64,000 nucleotides of DNA from Rudaea sp. 3F27F6 (GTDB taxonomy: Bacteria > Pseudomonadota > Gammaproteobacteria > Xanthomonadales > Rhodanobacteraceae): positions 372,001-436,000 of the forward strand of contig NZ_SCNG01000002.1 of NCBI RefSeq assembly GCF_005503555.1, written 5' to 3'. The stretch's first letter is position 1, and every line of letters starts with the position of its first letter. The notes beneath the pieces were generated by a model. It worked only from the letters and a program-made list of their open reading frames with translations. It was not told where the DNA came from and searched no databases. The translations under genes and the position numbers were made by a program. This document shows positions 10,130-17,205 of this stretch, one piece after another.

Positions 10130-12889
10130 TCAGGAGCGGTCCGGCGACACCAGCTGCAACCGCGTCTTGATCCGCTTCGCGGCGTTCGGCATCAGCAACC
10201 GCTCGATCTCGGTCGCCTCGAGCGGCTGCGCGTAGAGGAATCCCTGCCCTTCCATACAACCCGCGCGCAGCAGGAAATCGTGCTGTGCTTCGGTCTCGAT
10301 ACCTTCGGCGATCGTGCGCAGGCCGAGACTCTTGCCGATCGCGAGCATCGCCTGGATGATCGCCGCGTCGTTCGCGTTGCTCGGCAGACCGGTGACGAAG
10401 AGGCGGTCGATCTTGAGCCAGGTGATCGCGGGCAGTTTGAGATAGACCAGTGAGGAATAGCCCGTGCCGAAATCGTCGATGGCGACGCTGACGCCGATTT
10501 CGTGCAGGCGGTGCATGATCCGGTCGGTATCCTCGCCGAGACGCAGAACCGAACTCTCGGTGATTTCGAGCACGATGCGCGACGGCGCCACGCCCGTTTC
10601 CGTCAGCGCGCGGCTCAGCGACTCGACGAAGGCCTGATGGCCGAACCAGTTGGCCGACACGTTCAAGGCCACGCGGATCGGCGGCATGCCCATGCGTTCC
10701 CATTCGACCAGTTTGTTCAGCACCGTATGCATGACCCACTGGTCGATCTGGCGCACCACGCCGAGATTCTCCGCGATCGGCACGAACTCGGACGGCGCGA
10801 TCATGCCGCGCAGCGGATGCTGCCAGCGCAGCAGCGCCTCGACCGCGACGATGCGCCCGCTGCGCAGTTCCACGCTCGGCTGGAAGTAGATGCGCAGTTC
10901 GTCGCGTGCGAGCGCTTGGCGCAGTTCCGCAGCCATTTGCAGGCGCGAGCGCGCCTTCGCGTGCATGATCGGTGTGTAGAAGCGCACACAGTTGCGTTCT
11001 TCGACCTTCGCCGCGTACATCGCCGCGTCCGCGTTGGCGATCATGGTCGGCGCGTCGACCGCATCGAGCGGATAACCGGCGATGCCGATGCTCGCGCTGA
11101 TCGCGATCTCGTGATCGTCGATGCGGTAGGGCTCGGACAACGCCGCGAGCAGACGATTGGCCAGACCCATCGCGTCTTCGCGCAGGCCGAGGCCGGTCAT
11201 CAGCACGGTGAATTCGTCGCCGCCGATGCGCCCGGCGACATCGAGCGGAGAAAGCTGCTTGGCGATGCGCGCCGCGGCCACCGCGAGCAGGCGGTCGCCG
11301 ACCGCGTGGCTGAAACTGTCGTTGACGATCTTGAACGCATCGAGGTCGATGAACAGCATCGCCACCGCCTCGCGTGCCTGCTCGGCTGCGGCAATCGCGC
11401 GCGTGCAGTGCTCCTCGAACTGCACGCGGTTGGCCAGGCCGGTCAGCGGATCGTGCCGCGCCAGGTATTCGAGCTGCAGCCGGTCGGACTTCGACGCGGT
11501 GATGTCGGCGATCACCGCGACGTAGCGCTGTACGCGCCCGTGCGCATCGCGGATCACGCTAACGCTGAGACGCTCGTCGTACATGCTGCCGTCACGACGC
11601 CGCGCGCGTACCTCGCCCAGCCAGGTGCCCGTCGCCGCGATCTGCACCCAGATCGACGGCGGCAGCAGGCCGCCGTGCGGCAGCACGCGCATATCGTCGA
11701 TGCGCCGCCCGGTAAGTTCCCCGGCGGTGAAGCCGGTCAGCGCGGTATGCGCGGAATTGACCGCGATCACGCGTCGGTTCGAGTCGGCAATGATCACGCC
11801 TTCGGCGACCGCGCCGAGCGCTTCGGCGGCAATGCGGCGCTCCTGTTCCAGCGCCACGCGTTCGGAAATATCGCGGATGATCGCTTGGCGCACGCGCTTT
11901 TCACCCCAGTCCGCCACGCTCCACTGAGTCTCGACAGGCCGCATCGAACCGTCCGCCGTACGCAGCTCGTCGGTGGCGCCGGCTTCGCGCGACTCCACGC
12001 CCTCGACCAGATCGGAATAGCGCCGACCGACGAGCGTCTCCGAGTCCTCTCCGACCCAGGTCGCCGCGGTGAGGTTCGCATCGAGAACGAGGCCGCTGTT
12101 CTCATCGACCATGACGATCGCGTCGGGCGCGCTGTCGAACAGAACGCGATAGCGCTCCTCCGTGCCGCGGATCTTGGCCACGGTGCGCCGCGCGGTACGC
12201 AGCCAGATCAGCGAGGCAATGCTCGCCACCGCGAACACGCCGCAGAACAGCAGACGCGCGATCCAGATGGTGCCGTCGGCGATCGTGCTCGAGAACAGCT
12301 CGGCGCGCGGCTGGATATACCCGTTGAGCACCGAAATGCGCCCGATCTCGCGCGCGAGACGCGCGTCGTTCCACGACGGCGAATGGCGGTCGCGGCGCAA
12401 TTCTGCGGCGATCGCACCGAGTTCGCCGATCGCCTCGTCGGTCGAACGCCAGGCCGCCAGCGCGCCGCTGACGAACGGCGCATTCGGCAGATAGCGAAAA
12501 ATGAAGATGACGACCGGTATCGCCTCGCGCATGGCGTTGTCGTGATGCAGCGCTTCCACGACCGCCGCGCGGTCGTAGTCCGGTTTGACCGACTCGTCGC
12601 GGGCGAAACGATCGTAGCCGAGCAAGGCGAAATTGCGGTCGAAGTTCGCCAGGGAATCGGCATCGCCGTGGACGGCGTAGGCCTGCAGATCGACGACGAT
12701 CTGCTTCTGCGCCTTCGACCAGATGCTCTCGCCGTTGAGAAACGCCGCAAGCGCAAGTTGCACTTGCAGCGCCCCCCACATCAGAACCAGCAGCAGACCG
12801 ACGAGCCCGACCAGCCCCCACGCCAACGGCATGAGTCTCTGGGTCAACGCTCGCTCGGATGCCACCCGTCTACCCTGCATGGCCGGCAT
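10130..12889 (-). CDS. Membrane PAS-PAS-GGDEF-EAL cyclic di-GMP protein
   Basis: The 919-residue protein has a transmembrane segment near 22-42, a periplasmic helical region of about 165 residues, a second membrane segment near 212-230, then two PAS domains (about 245-480), a GGDEF domain with an intact IGGDEF near 554, and an EAL domain from about 650. The EAL motif (VEALLRW), DDFGTGYSS and EGIETEAQ motifs are all intact, so phosphodiesterase activity is expected. Cyclase activity is possible, since the GGDEF motif is intact, but the inhibitory RxxD site five residues before it is replaced (SPLD). It starts 31 bases after the stop of the UndA-like gene on the same strand, so the two are probably co-transcribed. 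Cyclic di-GMP generally controls biofilm, motility and adhesion; the sensed signal is unknown. Confidence 0.93.
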   Translation of the reverse strand: MPAMQGRRVASERALTQRLMPLAWGLVGLVGLLLVLMWGALQVQLALAAFLNGESIWSKAQKQIVVDLQAYAVHGDADSLANFDRNFALLGYDRFARDESVKPDYDRAAVVEALHHDNAMREAIPVVIFIFRYLPNAPFVSGALAAWRSTDEAIGELGAIAAELRRDRHSPSWNDARLAREIGRISVLNGYIQPRAELFSSTIADGTIWIARLLFCGVFAVASIASLIWLRTARRTVAKIRGTEERYRVLFDSAPDAIVMVDENSGLVLDANLTAATWVGEDSETLVGRRYSDLVEGVESREAGATDELRTADGSMRPVETQWSVADWGEKRVRQAIIRDISERVALEQERRIAAEALGAVAEGVIIADSNRRVIAVNSAHTALTGFTAGELTGRRIDDMRVLPHGGLLPPSIWVQIAATGTWLGEVRARRRDGSMYDERLSVSVIRDAHGRVQRYVAVIADITASKSDRLQLEYLARHDPLTGLANRVQFEEHCTRAIAAAEQAREAVAMLFIDLDAFKIVNDSFSHAVGDRLLAVAAARIAKQLSPLDVAGRIGGDEFTVLMTGLGLREDAMGLANRLLAALSEPYRIDDHEIAISASIGIAGYPLDAVDAPTMIANADAAMYAAKVEERNCVRFYTPIMHAKARSRLQMAAELRQALARDELRIYFQPSVELRSGRIVAVEALLRWQHPLRGMIAPSEFVPIAENLGVVRQIDQWVMHTVLNKLVEWERMGMPPIRVALNVSANWFGHQAFVESLSRALTETGVAPSRIVLEITESSVLRLGEDTDRIMHRLHEIGVSVAIDDFGTGYSSLVYLKLPAITWLKIDRLFVTGLPSNANDAAIIQAMLAIGKSLGLRTIAEGIETEAQHDFLLRAGCMEGQGFLYAQPLEATEIERLLMPNAAKRIKTRLQLVSPDRS

Positions 12890-12920
12890 AATACGCCGAT
12901 ACTATGCAGAGAAATGTCTG

Positions 12921-13691
12921 CTATGCCGCAGCTTCGCTCGGAACGTCGACGACGAACCGCGAGGCCGCGATGCAGCGGTCGGCGAGGATGCGCATGCCCG
13001 CATAGCTCCTGCGGATGCACTCCCGCAGATGCCCTACCTGATGCGTCACCGGGTTGGTGCCGATCAGGGTGCAGACGATTTCCAGCGCTTCCCACGGATG
13101 CTCATCGTCGTAGGCCGCGTGCAGCTTGAGCCAGCGCAGGCTCGGCGTGTTCGGCATACTGCGCCGATAGGTTTCGCTGTCGTAGACGAGCTGCGACCAC
13201 TCTCCCGTCGCGCCTTCGACCGCGTAGTTCGTCGCGGCGATGCCGGCGGCCAGCGTGTCGTGCGTGCTGACCTCCTCGCACCAGTTGGCCAGCGCCATCG
13301 CATCGGCCGGCACCCAGTCGTTGAGCACCTTTTCGCGTGCCACGCCGGCACCCTCGGCCCAGTCGAGCCAATATTCCGCGTGGTTCTGCTCGACGCGGAT
13401 ATTGCGCACGAGCCAGCGCCGGGCCATGTTGTCCCCTTCGCTGCGCCCGTAGCGGGTCTTCATCAGGCTCGCCGCCATGTAGCCCGGGAAGCGCTCGATC
13501 ACCGGCCAGATGCCCACCATGAAGTTCGTGGTGGACTCAATGCTGAGCCGCGTCTCGCGCATCATCGCAAACAACTCGTGACGCACGACCTCGCGCTTGG
13601 CGCCTTCGCATGCGCCGACCATGTCCTGCGCCCACGACGGATAGCTGCTCAACCGATCGATCGGGCCGGAACGCTCAAAACGAATATTCAT
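12921..13691 (-). CDS. undA: UndA-like non-heme iron oxidase (1-alkene forming, putative)
   Basis: The 256-residue protein looks very similar to UndA of Pseudomonas, which converts medium-chain fatty acids such as laurate to terminal alkenes with O2. Shared stretches, from memory of UndA, include ARRWLVRNIRVEQNHAEYW, AATNYAVEGATGEWS and LKLHAAYDDEHPWEALEI. The metal-ligand pattern of this heme-oxygenase-like diiron fold is complete: E66, E101, H104, E159, H191, D195 and H198, with E-x2-H and H-x3-D-x2-H spacing. The start is the ATG at 13689-13691, with GAGGAG 7 bases upstream; the frame stays open 30 codons further but without family resemblance. A PAS-GGDEF-EAL gene follows after 31 bases. 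Related members of this fold (CADD, SznF, PqqC-like, TenA) act on other substrates, so the exact reaction is inferred. Confidence 0.82.
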   Translation of the reverse strand: MNIRFERSGPIDRLSSYPSWAQDMVGACEGAKREVVRHELFAMMRETRLSIESTTNFMVGIWPVIERFPGYMAASLMKTRYGRSEGDNMARRWLVRNIRVEQNHAEYWLDWAEGAGVAREKVLNDWVPADAMALANWCEEVSTHDTLAAGIAATNYAVEGATGEWSQLVYDSETYRRSMPNTPSLRWLKLHAAYDDEHPWEALEIVCTLIGTNPVTHQVGHLRECIRRSYAGMRILADRCIAASRFVVDVPSEAAA

Positions 13692-13826
13692 AAACTTCTC
13701 CTCGGAATCAGAAATGGACAGCCCGGCGGGCGACTCCGAATTTCTCACCGAGCAGGCGCCGGCAAATCGATGCCAACGCAAAAAATCCTCGTCGCTGACG
13801 GAGACGACCGGCAGCGCTACAAGGTG

Positions 13827-13855
13827 GATGCACCTAGCGATGCACTTGCATCATA
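13827..13855 (-). promoter_or_regulatory. Putative promoter and direct-repeat site upstream of undA
   Basis: Read on the minus strand, a -10-like TATGAT (13850-13855) is followed by two direct copies of GTGCATC (13839-13845 and 13827-13833) with a 12-base period, about one helical turn apart. They lie some 140 bases before the undA start and may be a regulator site. No good -35 is present, which would suit an activated promoter. Low certainty. Confidence 0.3.
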
Positions 13856-13914
13856 CGCTGGGCGGCATTCCGCGGTATTGCAAAAAGCAAAATGTATACG
13901 ACGTCGCAAAAACG

Positions 13915-15840
13915 CTACAGATCGCGCGCGACGCGGATGCCAACCTGCGCGTTGCGCGCGTCGGCGGCGAGACTGGTACGGAACGCCGAGCGCGCCTGAT
14001 CCGGCGCACTGCCCCAGGAAGCGCCGCGCACGACGCGCCGTTCGCAACCCGGATTGACCCAGGCGCGGCCGTCGGCGGGCGCGCGCAGATAGTTGTCGTG
14101 CCAGCAGTCCTCGACCCAGTCGGCGACGTTGCCGTCGATGTCGCGCAGGCCGAACGGGTTCGGCGGAAACTTGCCGATCGGCGCCGGTCCCCAGTAGCCG
14201 TCGCTGTACTTCGGAAACGCGTTCGTCCAACGCCGCTGCGTCGGCGACTTGTCGCCGTCGCCGGTCAGGTTCGCGATCTTCGACGTCGGATTTCCGTCGC
14301 CCCACCAGTAGCGCGTCGTCGTGCCGGCACGCAGCGCGTACTCGTACTCGGCCTCGCTCGGCAGGCGGTAGCGCTTGCCGGTGCGCGCCGACAGCCACTG
14401 CGCATAGGCCTTTGCGTCGTTCCAGGAAACGTGGATGACCGGCAGATTGTCGGCCGCGCCGGCGCCGCTGTAGTCGTTGCGCCAGGTGATGCCGCGGCGG
14501 TCGATGGTGCGTCCGGAGTCTTCGTCGTAGACCGTCGACGAGCCGAGCTTCTCCGCATCGGTCTGATACTTCGTGTCGTCGACGAAGGCGCGGAACTCGG
14601 CGACGCTGACTTCGTCCTGGCCGAGGGCGAAGCCGAGCGCGATCTTCACTTCGTGCTGCGGCTCCTCGGTGCTGCGATGGCCGGTTTCCTGCGCCGGCGA
14701 GCCCATCGTGAAACTGCCAATCGGCATGATCACGAGCTGCGGCGCTTTGCCGTTGCGGTCGACGAATGCGTCGGCAATCACCTGCCCCGGCTTGTAGCTC
14801 GCGTACAGCCGCGCATTGCGCAGGCGCTCGTTGAACGCATCGACGCCGCCGACGTCGGGACTGAGGCCGAGCGCGCGCTGGGCGAGCAACTGAGCGAGAT
14901 CGGCATTGCCCGCGTCGAGCGCGGAATTGGCCTGGGCCATGACCGCCGTCGCACGCTGCTCGCGGATGCCCTGGATCTGGCTGCGCGTGTCGAGCAACTG
15001 CTGCGAGCCCGGCCGGATCGAAGAGGCGCCGCGCAATGCCTCCTCGGCGCCCGCGTAGTCGTCCTGGGCGGAGGCGGCGAGCGCACGGTCGAGATAAGTG
15101 CGCTCGATCTGGGCGAGACCCTGGTCGGCGAGCTTGTTGTCCGCATCGATCTTCATGACCTGCCGGTACACGGCAAGCGCCTCGTTGCGATTCTTCGCTG
15201 CCTCGGCATCGTCCTTGGCCTCGCGATGCAAGGTCTCCGCGGCACGCGTCAACAGCGGCGTGGTCTGGCGCAATTTTTTCAGCCGCGACTGCAACTCATC
15301 GATATGCTCGTCGTCGAGCGCCTGGTCGCTGAGCACGGCGATCAGGCGCGCGGATTCGTCTTCATCGCCGCGATCGAGCGCCTCATCGGTGCGCTGCAGG
15401 ATCGCATCGCGCACTTTCTCGACGCCGGCCTTCGCCGCCGCGCTGCGCTTGTCGGTATCGAGCACCTGGCGATAGAAGGCCAGCGCGCCGTCCTTCGGCT
15501 CGAGCAGCCGGCCCTTGGCCAGCGCGTCGTCGGCCTTCTTCAACAGCGCGGCGATCGCTTTCGGCGGCGGCGGCGGTGGCGGCGCAAGGCTGACCGGCGG
15601 CCCCCACTGCACCGCTTCTTCGCGCGCGGACGGCGCGACCTTGGCGCTTTCGCCGCCTTTCTGCGCCTGCGCGGTCAAATTTGGCAGGCCGGCCTTGTAG
15701 TCGTCTACGCTCGGCGACAGCGGCGATCCCGACTGCGGCAGGCCCGGAAAGAAGCGGTAGAGCAGCGCGAACAACAGCAAGGCGATTCCCGCGGCACCGC
15801 CGAGCGTGGTCTGCTTATTGACGACGTCACTACCGGGCAT
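13915..15840 (-). CDS. Membrane-anchored FGE-sulfatase-fold protein with helical repeat region
   Basis: The 641-residue protein has a short cytoplasmic start, one transmembrane segment (about 13-31, GGAAGIALLLFALLYRFF), a proline-rich linker (APPPPPPP near 108-115), a long helical region of TPR-like character (about 115-340), and a C-terminal formylglycine-generating-enzyme-type domain from about 365 (MPIGSFTMGSP, RLPSEAEYEYALRAG, GNVADWVEDCW, VVRGASWGS). Enzymatic FGE needs a cysteine pair near the C terminus; here the last 40 residues have no cysteine, so it is not a sulfatase-activating enzyme and probably serves binding or another reaction, as in many FGE-fold proteins. No sulfatase gene is nearby. 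It is divergent from rnd. The 223-base gap to undA on the same strand argues against a single operon, though read-through is possible. Confidence 0.82.
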   Translation of the reverse strand: MPGSDVVNKQTTLGGAAGIALLLFALLYRFFPGLPQSGSPLSPSVDDYKAGLPNLTAQAQKGGESAKVAPSAREEAVQWGPPVSLAPPPPPPPKAIAALLKKADDALAKGRLLEPKDGALAFYRQVLDTDKRSAAAKAGVEKVRDAILQRTDEALDRGDEDESARLIAVLSDQALDDEHIDELQSRLKKLRQTTPLLTRAAETLHREAKDDAEAAKNRNEALAVYRQVMKIDADNKLADQGLAQIERTYLDRALAASAQDDYAGAEEALRGASSIRPGSQQLLDTRSQIQGIREQRATAVMAQANSALDAGNADLAQLLAQRALGLSPDVGGVDAFNERLRNARLYASYKPGQVIADAFVDRNGKAPQLVIMPIGSFTMGSPAQETGHRSTEEPQHEVKIALGFALGQDEVSVAEFRAFVDDTKYQTDAEKLGSSTVYDEDSGRTIDRRGITWRNDYSGAGAADNLPVIHVSWNDAKAYAQWLSARTGKRYRLPSEAEYEYALRAGTTTRYWWGDGNPTSKIANLTGDGDKSPTQRRWTNAFPKYSDGYWGPAPIGKFPPNPFGLRDIDGNVADWVEDCWHDNYLRAPADGRAWVNPGCERRVVRGASWGSAPDQARSAFRTSLAADARNAQVGIRVARDL

Positions 15841-15864
15841 TGCGGGTTCGACTGGAAAAATCGG

Positions 15865-15893
15865 CTGACATTCTTGCGTCCGAACCTTAGGCT
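15865..15893 (+). promoter_or_regulatory. Possible rnd promoter
   Basis: CTGACA (15865-15870), a 17-base spacer and TAGGCT (15888-15893) lie about 90 bases before the rnd ATG in the divergent gap. The -10 is imperfect. Confidence 0.3.
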
Positions 15894-15985
15894 ATGCGCC
15901 CTTCGACCGCAACCGGGCAAGTACCCGCGGTACAAGCCCATTCACGCCCCGGTTCGGCTCGCGCCCTCAAAAACAAGGTTTCCCC

Positions 15986-17074
15986 ATGCACCAGTGGATC
16001 GACAGTACCGCCGCACTCGGCGCATGGATGGGCAAGCACGCGGCCGCCACCGTGGTCGCGCTCGACACTGAATTCATGCGCGTGAGCACGTTCGCGCCGA
16101 TCCTCGCCCTGGTGCAGGTGAAGATCGGCGACGAGGTCGCGCTGCTCGATTCGCCGCAGCTCGGCGAGCATGCCGCGCTCGCCGCGAGCCTCGCCGATCC
16201 GTCGCATGTTTGCGTGATGCACAGCGCAAGCGAAGATCTCGAAGCCCTGGCCGGCATCGTGCCCGCAGGCCCCGCCGTGCTGTTCGACACCCAAATCGCC
16301 GCGGCGATGGCCGGCCTCGGTTTCGGCCTGTCTTACCAGAAGCTCGTCGCCCATCTGTTCGGCGTCGAGTTGCCGAAATCGGAAACGCGTTCGGACTGGC
16401 TGCAGCGCCCGCTGAGCGCCGCGCAGCTCGACTACGCCGCGCAGGACGTCGTCTGGCTGCCGCAGATCCACGCGCGTCTTGCCGACACGCTCGAATCGCT
16501 CGGTCGCAGCGCGTGGCTCGCCGAAGACTGCCGGCGCATGATCGAACGCGTGCGCACCGCCGCACCCGACTCGCAGCCGCAGCGCGCGTTTCGCAGCGCC
16601 GCCGAATGGCCGCGCGAAAACCAGATCCTGCTGCGCCGCCTGCTGCGCTGGCGCGAATCCGCCGCGCGCCGCTACGACAAGCCGCGTTCGTGGCTGCTCG
16701 ATGACGCGCACGCGCTCGACCTCGCCCAGCGCCCGCCGCTCGACGCCAACGCGCTGTTCGAGCGCACCAAGGGCCTGCGTGCGTTGCGCAGCGCGCAGCG
16801 CACGGAAGTGCTCGAACGCCTGCAGGCGCCGGCCGATGCGGACGACGATGCGACCGTGGCCGTGCCGCCGCCGATGAACAGCAACGAGAAGCGCGCAGTC
16901 GCCGCGATGAAAGACGCGGTCGCTGCGGTCGCGCAGGAACTCGACCTGCCCGAAGGCCTGCTCTGCCCTCGCCGCCATCTCGAAGCCTTCATCACCGATC
17001 GCGCGTGGCCCGCAGCGCTCGAAGGCTGGCGCAAGCCGCTGCTATTCGAGCGGCTGCAGGCTCTGTGTCCTTAG
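15986..17074 (+). CDS. rnd: Ribonuclease D
   Basis: RNase D is a 3'-5' exoribonuclease that trims tRNA 3' ends. The 362-residue protein has the DEDD metal-binding motifs: ALDTEFMR near 30-37 (Exo I), HSASEDLEAL near 78 (Exo II) and YAAQDVVWLPQI near 152 (Exo III). An HRDC domain follows at about 205-285 (REDAARRYDKPRSWLLDDAHAL-like segment), the usual architecture of bacterial RNase D. The ATG is preceded by AAGGTTTCCCC, a modest ribosome binding site. It is divergent from the FGE-fold gene and is followed after 131 bases by the second collagen-like gene, with a hairpin between them. Confidence 0.94.
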   Translation: MHQWIDSTAALGAWMGKHAAATVVALDTEFMRVSTFAPILALVQVKIGDEVALLDSPQLGEHAALAASLADPSHVCVMHSASEDLEALAGIVPAGPAVLFDTQIAAAMAGLGFGLSYQKLVAHLFGVELPKSETRSDWLQRPLSAAQLDYAAQDVVWLPQIHARLADTLESLGRSAWLAEDCRRMIERVRTAAPDSQPQRAFRSAAEWPRENQILLRRLLRWRESAARRYDKPRSWLLDDAHALDLAQRPPLDANALFERTKGLRALRSAQRTEVLERLQAPADADDDATVAVPPPMNSNEKRAVAAMKDAVAAVAQELDLPEGLLCPRRHLEAFITDRAWPAALEGWRKPLLFERLQALCP

Positions 17075-17129
17075 AACGCTTTTTACCGCCCGGCGTACCG
17101 CGGCGAGTTTGATCAAAACTTCCATTGCG

Positions 17130-17163
17130 GCACGCGAAAACGGCATGTCCGTTTTCGCCGTGC
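17130..17163 (+). repeat. Long imperfect hairpin between rnd and the collagen-like gene
   Basis: GCACG-CGAAAACGG (17130-17143) pairs with CCGTTTTCG-C-CGTGC (17149-17163) around the loop CATGT: 14 pairs with one bulged base. It lacks a T run, so it is either a weak or Rho-assisted terminator of rnd or a leader structure of the gene at 17206. Confidence 0.5.
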
Positions 17164-17205
17164 AATGTCGTTGGCCTGCACAGATTTTCCAGACAGGAGA
17201 GATTT

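Noticed and set aside
10502-13129. An 875-codon plus-strand frame antisense to the PAS-GGDEF-EAL and undA genes
   Set aside because: Arg/His/Asp-rich without motifs; the minus strand reads clean domains.
13915-15840. Sulfatase-activating formylglycine-generating enzyme
   Set aside because: The C-terminal cysteine pair needed for catalysis is absent and no sulfatase gene is nearby.
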